Shown: positions 47,225 to 59,429 of the stretch, piece by piece
Layout of the letters: every line of letters begins with the position of its first letter
Numbering within the stretch: the first letter of the stretch is position 1
Source of the DNA: Arabidopsis thaliana
Lineage: Eukaryota; Streptophyta; Magnoliopsida; Brassicales; Brassicaceae
DNA: 64,000 bases
Assembly (NCBI RefSeq): GCF_000001735.4
Contig: NC_003074.8
Location: forward strand, 6,882,101 to 6,946,100
Reading direction: 5' to 3'
Notes under the pieces: model-generated
What the model was told of the DNA's origin: nothing
Database searches by the model: none
What the model saw: only the letters and a program-made list of their open reading frames with translations
Translations under genes and position numbers: made by a program

Positions 47225-47739
47225 TGAGGCAAAGGAAGAAAGATTCAGAAAGAATCATAAGCTAAGAACTTCAAAACCTTAGCTGCCTGTTTGTACACTT
47301 CTTATAAACAAAATAACATCATCAGATTTCCTTGGATCCTTTAAAAAATCTCAAAGATTGGAACATTCTCAAGCGTTTTTAGTTTTTGCATTCATCTGCT
47401 TCCGTATTTGCCGTTGTGGGATATAGTTTATCACATAGTAAGTATCTATTTCATTGATGTTCACGTATGCTACTGTGAAATAGCTAGGATAATCTGGTTT
47501 TCGATCTAAGAAAGAACATATAAGCTAGAACTTTGAAATTCCGAGACTCAGAGAAACATCACAAGGGTGGGGGGTTGCATGGTAGCCTTGTAGGTCTGAA
47601 ACTTTAGAATAGATCGAAACTTGTTTTATTACCTAAGATAAATATGTGGACACAGAAGGTAATATCAAAACTCGTAGCAAAGAAAAGTACAACAAATTTT
47701 CATGTTTTCTCTTTGGAACATGACTATGGTATTGGTCGT
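47225..47739. other. Convergent 3' gap between BBR and the BTB-C-like gene
   Basis: 515 bp holding the 3' UTRs of both genes; AT-rich ends and no open frame of note. A TTTTAAAAAATC-type stretch near 47340 and an ATAAATATG near 47640 could serve polyadenylation on the two strands. Confidence 0.55.
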
Positions 47740-49671
47740 CTACATGAAAAGTTGGCGAGTGGAGTGGCACCAACGGTCATATGCTGGCTGAAGATTGGGC
47801 CACTCGGAGGCCGAGACTGAGAAATCTTGGAGCCAGTTAGTGAGTAAGATTTCTTGGTCCAATGCAGGTAAAGTCGAGATGGCTTTGTCTATGGCTCGTT
47901 CCACCTCAACTCTCTCATAACCCGTCAGTACGGGAAACGCAAGCCCGTTCCTTGCGTGACTAAACAGTGGGAGCCAGTTTGCAAGGAGCCTGAATGTCAC
48001 TTGTCCTGGAACTTGTGTGCTGTCTCTTGCTAACTCTCCAATTAAGAGCGCTGCAAATCATTAAAGTTTGTGAGAAAACCACGGATCATGTCGAGATGCT
48101 ATGAATTCGTGGGCATAGAAACCGAATATAACAGAAGTTCCTAAACAAAACCAAACTGAATACATATACTTTACCCGAAATCTTAACCATGAGGCCTTGA
48201 ACCCTGGGAGCAGCCGTGAGAGACAAGGAAGCTAAACCGGAAGCGTAGCTCCACCGCTTAATCCCTTCTGCCACCGCACCATAACGCCTAAGCTTCTCTG
48301 TCATCCACAGCAGCTCCTCCGCAAGCTTCTCGACCGCTAGTTCAGCCTCATTTTCTTGGATACCACCCGCTCTCACCACCGCAGACTCTCTCCTCCTAGT
48401 CTGCGATAACAAGTTCCCAGTCATGTCTGCTAAGGACCTGACGGTGTTGATACATGCACTTAACCCTCTCACGTAGGAGGCAACGTAGCCGCCCAGAGGG
48501 AGGGCGCTGACCACACGCAAAGGCAAACCACCGAAGGGCTCGTCAGCGGTTCGAGAGCGTTTCAAGCAGTCCTGCAATCGCGCAGTAGTGCGCGCAAAGG
48601 AGGAAGCTAGGGCCGCTCTGTTGACGTCTAGTAAATCCACGTGGCCGCTCTGAGCGTTGTCTTCCATGATCTTCTCAGCCATTCCCATGGCAAATTGATA
48701 TTTTCTTGAGGTTACTGGAATCTCGTTCATAAGCGCTAATGCCTAATCGTGAAAACATGTTAAGATATATTATCTCATAGAATCCATATACGCAATAAAC
48801 TATAGCAAAGTTTATGTGGTAACTAACTATGGTAATTAATTATCTTTTGATTAATTAATCGAGCCTATGGATTAAACTTCCCTCTTTGGTTTTTCATGTA
48901 TGACGTGGCACCGTGCATGATATCCACGTGGAAATTACAGAGATAAAATGTCCACGTTAGGAACTTCGTGGTGCCAGAAATAGAAAGATCCAACATAATA
49001 TTATATAATTTTATATAGAAAACATGCTATTTTGATTAAGATCGAGTTATACAAGTCTAAGTACGTCTTAGTTGAACCGCGCAAAGAAGTGAAAATATTG
49101 AAATACAGTATCAATGGAAATGTTAATGTTAATGAACTAACTTTTGAATAAAAAGAAATTATATATTACAACTTACGTGACAAAGAGCTCTACCGAGAGA
49201 GTTAACAGAAGGCTCATCAACGCCGTCGCAAATCATCATACCCAAATCTGACGACCCTGAATACTTCACCAACGCAGTTGATGACGTGGACGACGACGAG
49301 GAAGCCTTAGCCGGGACCAACGCGTTCTCCGCAGCCGTGGTAAGAAGACCCGAAGCGAAACTAAAGGGAGGATAAGAATAAGAATAAGCAGAAGAAGAAG
49401 AAGAGATGAGAGGAAGAGGAAGATAGTCCAAGAAAACTCTAAGGATCCAAAGGGTAAGCCACGTCATCATCATAGACATGAACCTGAGGTGGTCCGAAGC
49501 CGACCATCGCCTAGAAGGAATCTCTGGTGTAGAGGCGGTGGAAGCGACGGAGACGAGAGAACGAGCGGCCGTGTTGACGGTGGTCATGAAGATGGAGTTG
49601 AGGAGACCCGTCGTGGGACGGTTGTTTCTGTATGTGTACTCCAAGTATTGTAGCTCCCTCGACGACGACAT
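47740..49671 (-). CDS. Plant protein resembling the C-terminal region of BTB/POZ proteins
   Basis: Three exons, 49671-49177, 48742-48175 and 48050-47740, encode 457 aa from the ATG at 49671 (MSSSRELQYLEYTYRN). The acceptor at 48742 is fixed by phase; the nearer AG at 48736 would bring an immediate stop. Residues 40-130 are Ser-rich with a hydrophobic stretch (MMMTWLTLWILRVFLDYLP). The middle is helical and Arg-rich. The end (RLLANWLPLF... AISTLPALDQEILLTNWL... PNLQPAYDRWC) resembles the C-terminal region of plant BTB/POZ proteins of the At3g50780 kind as I remember them. I see no BTB fold itself. I infer a relation to that family but cannot assign a function. Confidence 0.78.
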
Positions 49672-52600
49672 TGTTCTCTCTTTTTGTTGTCTCTCTTAAC
49701 GAAATTAATTAATGTTCGATCGGTCTATGTATGTATATATATATGAAGATAGAGGTTGGTTTGGATATTTCTTCTTTCCAAAGTTTATGATGAGGTGCAC
49801 CGCCTTTGATCCACGGGTGTGTGTTCTCGTCGTCGTGTAAGCATTTTATGTCTTGTCGGTTAAATCTTTGTCGGGACTCATACGCCGTCGTTCCCTTTCT
49901 TTAATTTTTCACATAGGTGAAAGTCTGAAAGAGTACAAATGTAATTGGTGAAAATATGCTAACCAGTTAACCTATCGGAATTTGGTAGAAATTTTCTTCC
50001 ATTTCACTTTTCACATAGTGTGACATAGGTAAAAGAGGGAAAATAGCATTTGGTCGAAGTATGTCAACCAGTTGAGCTATATATCAGAATTTTGTAATAT
50101 TCAATCGCTTATCAAAAATATACTGAGATTTAATTTACCTAAGGCAAATATGTTGCAATGTATATATATATGAATCTTTTGATTCAAAGTGGAATGTTAT
50201 TTAATTTGAAGACCTTTGTATCGCTGGTTTCGGTTAATTTGTTGGTCAGCAGTTCAGTCTTTCAGTTTCCGCTAAAGATTACAAATTTTAGAGGCAAATT
50301 ATTTGCGATATCGAGATGTGACTGGTTAGGAGAAACTTCGGAAGGTCACACGCTATCTAAACCACTATACCAGGTTGGAAGTCTCCAACTAAAGATGTTT
50401 GACAACTTTTTGTCATCGAAAAATGATCAGAAAGCGGTGTTTTTAACTATTCTCCGATAAATATTGGTAAGAATTTGATCTATTATGGTGAGTACATTAT
50501 CCAGGTTTATATAGATATGGTAAATTATGTTTTGAGTTGGGTCTAGTTAGTGGCAAAGCATAGAGCAACCGATTGCATATAGTTTCCGGTGAATATGATA
50601 TAACTAACACATGATGGTTATAATGAATAATTATGTCGAATACCATGCGGCGGATCATATGTTTTAGGCTGTATATGCCATACGTGATCTTGGATGACAT
50701 GTCTTTTTTTCGAGATGATAACATTTATTAGTCGGTCGCTTAATTGATTTCGAGTTTTCTGTTGCCATTTTAAATACACATTTGCGTCAAAAAAAAAAAC
50801 GAGTTTGCTGTCTCGAAAATAGCACCAATGCCCATTATTTCTTAATTGTATTTTTTCGGCTAAGGTTTCTAATTATTAATTTATTATCAAAACCTTACAT
50901 ATGGTAATGGTACACTGTACGAGTTTTTGGTTGTCTTGTGTTTTTCAATTTGTTCTTCCTCTTTATGTTTTGAGTTTTGTTGTCCTGTTTCATTTTATTC
51001 TTACTTTTGTTTTCTCTGAATTTTGTTTTCAGTGAACGTATAATTTAAAAATCTGCAATACAAACAAACAAATATCTAAAAGTCAAGTTGGCTTTACGCA
51101 TGTGATCGACGAAACACCTAATTGTCTTGTTCTTTTTCATTCGTCTGAATAATTTCATGAAATTAACAAGACAAAGGTTCACATTTATAAAAAGGGAACG
51201 AGAGCAATCAAACTACAGAAGATCACTACATCAAAATAACGCATTTCTCAGATTCTCAGATTCAAACACATTCACCTAATTGTTTTGTTCTAGCTAGGCC
51301 TTTTAGCTATACAAATTTTGCATTAACATTACAATTTCCATCGGCATGTAAACAATTAGCACTAACTAATTAATTAGTACTGCAATATATCAAACATAAA
51401 AGATGGTTAATTAATTCAGTGTCAAGTTGCTGATCCTAATGAGAATGCAGTGCTGAGACAAGATCTGATGAGTCTAACAAAAATGTGACTAATTCAAATC
51501 ACATTAATTACTGTATGTAGCAAACATAAGATTATATATATAATATATCACACCAATTTATATAGGGAATAAAACATATCCTTGTATGCAATGCATAACG
51601 TAGTTATTAATATAGCCTTACATGAATAACGTCGTTAAGATAACGATATGACACTATAATGACGAAACCTTATGGGAACATCATGAAAATAATGTAACGC
51701 GAGTTTTGACTTTCCAATGTAAACGAAAGGAGTAGAAAGCAACGGAAGACTACGAATGAAAGTATGGAGCTACGTATAGTTTACGAAATAATTAATTATA
51801 CATATAGAAAAGTAGTGAGTCAACTTTTCTTTCCATCGTAATCAATAGCCCAACTGTTTACTATCATTGTTTGAAATATCCTCTGACACAGAAATGTTAT
51901 CTTATAGTCAATTTGACGTACAATATGCTCTCTTAATAAAATCAAGAAATCTAGTTTTTATCAAAAACTAAATTTTGTCCCCATTCCATGGATAATGTTA
52001 AAACATTACATTCATTATAGATCCATGCATGTGAATGAAAAGGCTCACGGGTAAAAAGGTTATTAAGGTATCAATATGACCTCAAATTTTGGATAGATAT
52101 TGAAGATTTCATACCACTTTTTTTAGTGTCAAAAGACGGAAAAGTAATAACTAAACTATACTACTTTTAAAAGTTTGAAAATTGAAAAACAGATTTTACA
52201 CCTAATTTAAAATATCAGATCAAAGATCTTATCTACAAGACTAAAATTAAACTAGTAGCGGTCTTTGCTGTCCATTGACCGAGTTTTGCGGGTGGTTTAC
52301 TCATTTAAGTACCACAGCATCAAATTAAAATAACTGTCACTTGTCGAAAGTGACTAGATAAAACCAAAAATAGCTTTAATTGAGTCAAAATTGTAGTTCT
52401 AGTGCAAAGTAAAGAGTTATCATCTTACAAAATGCGACTCATTAGTGTATTAATTAATTAATTTTCAGTCCAATAATCTGGTTAATTTGGTAAACTATCC
52501 AAAGAGTAATTAAATGATTCCTCGTCATAAATACTAATTTTCTACGTTTTAAGCAAAAAAGACAATAATTATTTGGTCTGAAAACTAAAAAAAGACACGA

Positions 52601-52947
52601 GATTAAGGGAAGAAGATAACGATCTAGAGGAATAGGCAAGTGGAAGAACCAGAACAACAGCTGTTCTTTTCTTCTAAACTTCAGAAGTCAGCCGACAGTT
52701 AATTTCTCCTTTTTTTGAGGTTTTGTCGAATCCTATAAATTTCAACTAAACTCTTCTTCATTTTCAATATCAAATCTTGTCTTCTTCTTCTTCTTCTTCT
52801 TCTTTTTCTTCTTCTTACATTTGATTTCTCTGTCTGAATTCGAGAACCAGATCTACTAATTACCTGAGAGAAAAAAGATCTGCTCTGTTTGTCTGAAACA
52901 GACAGAAGTCAACAAATCTTTCATTTGTTTTTTAGCAAATCAAAGAA
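49672..52947. other. Large gene-free interval upstream of STP4
   Basis: About 3.3 kb. 49672-49750 is the leader and TATA region of the leftward gene (run of TATATATATA near 49732-49746). A 100-codon frame at 50158-50460 has no recognisable content. 50500-52650 is AT-rich with several TTAATTAATTAA runs. 52680-52947 is the STP4 promoter and leader. No RNA gene or intact transposon was recognised. Confidence 0.55.
52734..52816 (+). promoter_or_regulatory. STP4 TATA box and CTT-repeat leader
   Basis: TATAAAT at 52734-52740 lies about 210 bp before the STP4 ATG. A pure CTT microsatellite starts about 40 bp downstream (about 52781-52816, one TTTTT break). It falls where the leader should begin, so the repeat is probably transcribed. 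Pyrimidine-rich leaders are common in plant genes; an effect on expression is speculation. Confidence 0.6.
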
Positions 52948-54741
52948 ATGGCCGGAGGGTTCGTCAGTCAAACGCCGGGTGTTCGGAACTACAATTACAA
53001 ACTGACACCGAAAGTGTTTGTGACATGTTTCATCGGTGCTTTTGGTGGTCTCATCTTCGGATACGATCTCGGGATCTCAGGTTTTTTTCTTTTCTTCAAG
53101 TCTTGTTCTTCTTTGATCTGATCTAGGAATTTCCGGTGACTAATTAGGGTTTCTATATTCTTGTAGGAGGGGTAACCTCAATGGAGCCATTCTTGGAAGA
53201 GTTCTTCCCTTACGTCTACAAGAAGATGAAGAGCGCACATGAGAACGAGTACTGTCGATTTGATAGTCAGCTTCTCACTCTCTTCACTTCGTCTCTCTAT
53301 GTGGCGGCTTTGGTGTCTTCTCTCTTTGCCTCCACCATTACTAGAGTTTTCGGAAGGAAATGGTCGATGTTTCTCGGTGGTTTCACCTTCTTCATCGGTT
53401 CTGCTTTCAACGGCTTTGCCCAAAACATCGCTATGCTTCTCATTGGTCGTATCCTACTTGGTTTCGGAGTCGGATTCGCCAATCAAGTAAGCTCTAAAAA
53501 CTGTCTTTTTCCTTGATGAAGAAGTAACACTGGTGGCTTAGTTAACTGGTTTTGTTTTGTGTTTCAGTCTGTACCGGTTTATTTATCAGAAATGGCTCCT
53601 CCGAATCTAAGAGGAGCTTTCAACAACGGGTTTCAAGTAGCGATTATCTTTGGTATTGTGGTTGCAACGATCATCAATTACTTCACCGCACAGATGAAAG
53701 GAAACATCGGATGGAGAATCTCTCTCGGATTAGCTTGTGTCCCTGCAGTGATGATCATGATCGGAGCTCTGATCCTTCCCGACACTCCCAACTCTCTCAT
53801 CGAACGTGGCTACACCGAAGAGGCCAAGGAAATGCTTCAGTCCATCCGAGGAACCAATGAAGTCGATGAAGAGTTTCAAGATCTCATTGATGCAAGTGAG
53901 GAGTCCAAGCAAGTGAAACACCCATGGAAGAACATCATGCTTCCTCGTTACAGACCACAATTGATCATGACTTGCTTCATTCCTTTCTTTCAACAACTTA
54001 CCGGAATCAATGTCATTACCTTCTACGCCCCGGTTTTGTTCCAAACCCTCGGGTTCGGTAGCAAAGCTTCCCTCCTATCAGCTATGGTAACGGGTATCAT
54101 CGAGCTCTTGTGTACCTTCGTCTCTGTTTTTACAGTGGATAGGTTTGGAAGAAGAATCTTGTTCCTCCAAGGAGGTATCCAGATGCTTGTCTCTCAGGTA
54201 ACACAAACGCCTAACCCTAACCCTACTATACGTTTCTTAATTGGCACTCAATATCTCAAAATATCGGTGTGTATTACAGATCGCTATTGGAGCCATGATT
54301 GGAGTCAAATTTGGAGTGGCTGGAACAGGAAACATAGGGAAAAGTGATGCCAATCTAATCGTGGCACTGATCTGCATCTATGTAGCGGGTTTCGCCTGGT
54401 CATGGGGACCGTTGGGATGGTTGGTTCCTAGTGAGATATCTCCACTAGAGATCCGATCAGCAGCTCAAGCCATAAACGTTTCGGTCAACATGTTCTTCAC
54501 ATTCCTTGTGGCTCAGCTCTTCCTCACTATGCTTTGTCACATGAAATTCGGACTATTCTTCTTCTTCGCCTTCTTTGTTGTCATAATGACAATATTCATC
54601 TACTTGATGTTGCCTGAGACAAAGAATGTGCCAATCGAAGAGATGAACAGAGTGTGGAAGGCACATTGGTTCTGGGGAAAGTTTATTCCTGATGAAGCTG
54701 TCAATATGGGTGCTGCTGAGATGCAACAGAAGTCCGTATGA
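52948..54741 (+). CDS. STP4: STP4, hexose/H+ symporter
   Basis: Exons 52948-53080, 53167-53486, 53568-54197 and 54280-54741 encode 514 aa, the usual STP length. Twelve membrane segments of the major facilitator fold are visible. Sugar-porter marks: [14 protein letters not shown] near the start with the proton-coupling Asp40; Arg139 in [25 protein letters not shown] in the central loop; [18 protein letters not shown]; and [16 protein letters not shown]. Cys74 and Cys447 correspond to the lid disulfide pair known in STP10. It imports monosaccharides, chiefly glucose, across the plasma membrane with protons. STP4 is known to act in sink tissues and after wounding or infection. It is the tandem paralogue of STP10 1.4 kb downstream. 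It has an intron in the first segment (53081-53166) that STP10 lacks. Confidence 0.95.
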
Positions 54742-56110
54742 TGATGATCAAGAATGAAGTTTTCTTTGGGCAATAAAGATTTATGAGAAAAGAGAAAGTG
54801 AATAATTCTTGGGATGAAATAAGAATAATTGTCAAAAATGCCTTACTTCCTAAAAGAAAGCTGCTCTGTCTTTAGCTTCAGAGACTTAGCTTTCATTGTT
54901 TCTTCTTTCTTCTTTTTTAATGTTTCTTTGTTGAAATTGTTATTTGGGGCCTAAAGATGTAAAAACAAAAAAAAGAACAAAATTATTTAAAAATGGTTTC
55001 TTATTTTACATTTCATTGAATCTTTATTTGAGAAAAATAGTGTTAACGCTTTATGCAAGAAACAAGAATAGTCATCACTCATCAATCGATATTCCAGTTT
55101 ATCCTTACCATTTTTTTCTTTCCAATGATTGCGGTACCTCTTCAGCTCTTCTTTGCAACAAATTTTGTGAGAAAGTAATTTCACATTTTCGAAAACTGAT
55201 CGTTTAATATAACTTAAAACTATCACTCATCTAGTGACGGTATTACAATTTCCCAAAAAAAAAAAGTTAGAAATAATACAAGTACTGATGTGCATCAGTG
55301 CATGGATGAATAATTGAGTACAGAGTCAAAAACTCCCGACCAAACCTAGCAGTGATATTACCTTTAAACTTTGATAGCATATATCAAACTGAGATTGACC
55401 TATGAATATGATGGCAACGAGCTCGTGGAAACTGGTAACTGAAGATTCTTTTTTTTTGTCTATTTGGTTTCATTGCCTGAAACTCCCTATAACGTTTTCC
55501 AATTCTTTCTTTCAAATTACGCATTGTAAATAACATTATTTTTGTTGAAAGATATTTAAGATTATTAAAAAATTCAAATTGATCTATATAGTACCAATTC
55601 TTTTTTCTGAATGTGATCATGAGAGAGTGTGTGTGTGTGTTTCGTTTTGTCAACGAATTATGAATTTGCTACGTACGTGACAAGTTTCTATGATTTTGAA
55701 AGAGAATTATGAATTTGTTACATCTTTCTATTTTTTGGGGTCCAAAATAATAGAAATAAAAAAAAGTCTACAGACAAAGAATATTATATGATCTGTATGT
55801 GAAATTGGAAAGATAAATAAGGTAAATTATGTCTGTAAAAGAAACGGTCTAACAAACAGTCAAACACAGACAAGAATCACCATGAAACTTGGAGTTTAAC
55901 ATTAATTAAGCAACTCCTGTTACTAACTAACTACTTCCCAATCTTCAGTCAAACGACAAAGATATAAGATAAAACTTTATAACATAACACGCGATATTCC
56001 ACAATACCTAATTATAGGATCATTACATTGATCTATATAAAAAGATCACAAAGTGCATTTTGAATTAAGCCACAAGATTCCTTCTAAGACCAAAGGCAAG
56101 AAAAAAAAAG
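54742..56110. promoter_or_regulatory. STP4 3' region and STP10 promoter
   Basis: The first 250 bp suit the STP4 3' UTR. A short GT repeat lies at 55626-55640. The STP10 promoter has a clear TATA box (TATATAAAA, 56034-56042), about 70 bp before the ATG at 56111, so the leader is short. No sequence similarity with the STP4 promoter is obvious, fitting different expression sites. Open frames at 54944-55207 and 55384-55653 are not convincing. Confidence 0.6.
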
Positions 56111-57875
56111 ATGGCAGGAGGAGCTTTTGTATCAGAAGGAGGAGGTGGTGGAAGAAGTTATGAAGGAGGAGTCACCGCATTCGTTATCATGACATGTATC
56201 GTCGCCGCCATGGGAGGTCTGCTCTTTGGTTATGACCTTGGAATCTCAGGAGGTGTTACATCAATGGAAGAGTTTCTTACCAAGTTCTTCCCTCAAGTAG
56301 AGAGCCAGATGAAAAAGGCGAAGCACGACACGGCTTACTGTAAATTTGATAACCAAATGCTCCAATTGTTCACTTCTTCTCTCTACCTCGCAGCTCTTGT
56401 AGCTTCCTTTATGGCTTCAGTTATCACTAGGAAGCATGGACGTAAAGTCTCTATGTTTATTGGTGGACTTGCTTTCCTCATCGGTGCACTTTTTAACGCA
56501 TTTGCCGTTAATGTTTCAATGCTCATCATCGGTAGACTGTTGCTTGGTGTTGGTGTTGGATTTGCTAATCAGGTACGTGAGGCATTTGTTGCTTTCTTGT
56601 GTATCAATCATCTATTTCTGTGGTTTAGGTTAATATCTCAATCTTTTTATGTGTAGTCTACTCCGGTGTACCTATCTGAAATGGCTCCAGCGAAGATAAG
56701 AGGAGCTTTAAACATCGGTTTTCAGATGGCTATAACCATTGGAATCCTAGTGGCGAATCTGATTAACTATGGAACATCAAAGATGGCTCAACATGGATGG
56801 AGGGTTTCTTTAGGTTTAGCAGCTGTTCCAGCTGTTGTTATGGTGATTGGATCATTTATTTTGCCCGATACACCAAACTCGATGCTCGAGAGAGGCAAAA
56901 ATGAGGAAGCAAAACAAATGTTGAAGAAGATACGTGGAGCTGACAATGTTGATCATGAGTTTCAAGATCTCATTGATGCTGTTGAAGCTGCCAAAAAGGT
57001 GGAAAATCCATGGAAGAACATCATGGAGAGTAAATATAGACCAGCTTTAATCTTCTGCTCGGCCATTCCCTTTTTCCAACAGATCACTGGAATCAATGTC
57101 ATTATGTTCTACGCTCCTGTTCTCTTCAAGACTCTTGGTTTTGGTGATGATGCTGCTCTTATGTCTGCTGTTATAACCGGTGTTGTCAACATGCTTTCAA
57201 CCTTTGTCTCAATTTACGCGGTTGATAGATATGGTAGAAGGTTGCTTTTCCTCGAAGGTGGCATTCAAATGTTCATTTGTCAGGTAAAACAAAATGACTT
57301 GGTTTACAAGGAACCGCAAAATAACAATCATGACCATAGTCAAATGAAACAAAACCAATTCCATATATACCTAATCACCAAAAAGACTTAATGATCCGAT
57401 GTTCTTTATTTATTTTCAGCTTCTTGTTGGTTCTTTCATCGGTGCAAGATTCGGAACCTCAGGAACCGGAACATTGACGCCAGCAACAGCAGACTGGATT
57501 CTTGCTTTCATATGTGTGTACGTTGCAGGATTTGCATGGTCATGGGGTCCATTGGGATGGTTGGTACCGAGTGAGATATGTCCATTGGAAATTAGACCAG
57601 CGGGACAAGCCATCAACGTCTCGGTCAACATGTTCTTCACTTTTCTCATTGGTCAATTCTTTTTGACAATGCTTTGTCACATGAAGTTTGGTCTATTCTA
57701 CTTCTTTGCAAGCATGGTTGCGATCATGACGGTTTTCATTTACTTTTTGTTGCCGGAGACCAAAGGTGTTCCTATTGAAGAGATGGGAAGAGTTTGGAAG
57801 CAACATTGGTTCTGGAAAAAGTATATCCCAGAAGATGCTATTATTGGTGGACATGATGACAACAATACCAATTAA
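56111..57875 (+). CDS. STP10: STP10, high-affinity glucose/H+ symporter
   Basis: Three exons, 56111-56572, 56657-57283 and 57420-57875, encode 514 aa. Residue numbers fit those known from the STP10 crystal structure: Asp42 (GYDLGISGG) and Arg142 ([10 protein letters not shown]) form the proton-sensing pair, and Cys77 (AYCKFDNQ) and Cys449 (TMLCHMKF) form the lid disulfide. Other sugar-porter motifs are [45 protein letters not shown] and [11 protein letters not shown]. The N-terminus is Gly-rich ([13 protein letters not shown]). It carries glucose with protons into the cell. From known work it is expressed in growing pollen tubes and repressed by glucose. Intron positions match the last two introns of STP4; the first is absent. 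Confidence 0.96.
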
Positions 57876-58499
57876 GAGGAGTTGGTATGGTTATATGTCG
57901 ATATTTGGGTTGTTTTCAGGGACTAATTACATAAAAAATTATTGAGACATTTTGTTTACCTGACTCATCTTATGAATATGTTTAACTTATTTGGGGCTAT
58001 ATATCTTTAGTCTTAACATTCCTCAGTTTTTGTTTTGTTCCCATATTCTTGGAAATTCAAGGACATACAAAAAGAATGCTAAACTCACATTTTTATAAAT
58101 CTATAGTTTCTATCATATAAATTTTAAATTCAACTTTAATAGTACACGTTACAAGTTAAAACAAAACCACAAGTTTATTGGCAAGAAAACAAAAAAACAT
58201 CTCATGGTGGATTTAGTGAACTAAAAACTCATTATGAAGTTGGAGAACCCAAGTTCTCTAAACGATAAAAGATTTATCCTATGCATGCTTTACAAGAATA
58301 TCCAACACTTACCCAATTTTGTTGGTCTTAAATTATTGAATATGTTTTAAAAAAAAAATAGAATATTAATATCTAAAATTTTCTATTAGGATATAACATT
58401 TTCCTATAGTTAAACTTGATAATAAATGTTTTAATTTTTTTTTTCAAATCCATGAAAAATTTATAATTTTGATGTCCACAAAAATAAAATCTATTAAAA
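57876..58499. other. STP10 3' region
   Basis: About 620 bp. The first 150-200 bp fit the STP10 3' UTR. The rest is AT-rich with poly-A/T runs and no coding signal. Confidence 0.55.
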
Positions 58500-59425
58500 C
58501 TAGATTTTAACCCGCGGTCTACCGCGGAGACAATTTATTTTTAAAGTTAGTATATATAAACATTTGTAAATTGTATCTATCTATAAAATATTTTTATTTT
58601 ATAATTTACAATTGTTATTAAATAACGTCATGCCAAACTCTTCATGTCAAACCCGTCTCGTAAAAAAAACATTTATTTTATTAATGTTGATCTTATTTAT
58701 GATATGTTTACGACTCATTGTCTAAATATTTTAGTCGATGCGGGACGTTGAACCCACACATTTTTCGCAAATTGGTTAATATATGTTCATTTTTAAAATT
58801 TCGAATCACAAAATATAACGGAAAAAAAATTGAAAATTTTTTAAACTCTATATATTATATAATGATGTTAAAAAATTGTGATATATTAAAATTTTTATAA
58901 GTTTAAATATTGATAATGTTTTATTAAGTTTAAATATATAAATAATTATATTTAAAAAATTAATATTTTTTACCTTTAAGGTATTGACATAATAAATCTA
59001 AAAGTAAGGATTTAGAAGATTTAGATTTTTAATTAAATATTTTCATTTCTAAATAATTAATGTCAGTAGCATGACATTGTAAATAAGTTCAAATACATGA
59101 TTTATTTATTTTAAAAAAAAATTTAGTAAGAATAATATTTATTTAAACAAAAAACTTTGTTTTAAAATATTGTTAACAAATATGTTTATGCTAATTTTAA
59201 GGGATTGATGTGAAGTTTGTTTGGATTAAATTTGATTGATAATTTGATTGATAATTTAAATTAAGAATGTAAAGTAAAATTAATTAGTTTGGAAAAAAGA
59301 TTTAATGCTAATGACATTGGATTGTAAATAAGTTCAAGTCTAAGATTTATTTGCTAAAATGGCTCCAAAAATGTATATGTAGATTATAACATTCATTCGG
59401 TTACTTTTGACAACAAAGAAAAAGA
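58500..59425 (-). mobile_element. Helitron-type element, terminus clear, far end uncertain
   Basis: Read on the minus strand, a hairpin CCGCGGT-AG-ACCGCGG (58527-58512) is followed after 8 bases by CTAG (58503-58500) and then T. A GC-rich hairpin just before a CTAG end, inserted before T, is the signature of a Helitron 3' terminus. The element body would extend to the right. 58530-59420 is uniformly AT-rich and contains two imperfect 50-bp direct copies (59059-59108 and 59304-59352, sharing TGTAAATAAGTTCAA), consistent with a non-autonomous element. I cannot place the 5' TC end, so the right limit is only a maximum. Confidence 0.5.
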
Positions 59426-59429
59426 GTTA

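Noticed and set aside
50158..50460. 100-codon open frame between the BTB-C-like gene and STP4
   Set aside because: No recognisable domain, no clear promoter or splice signals, and a composition typical of chance frames in T-rich DNA.
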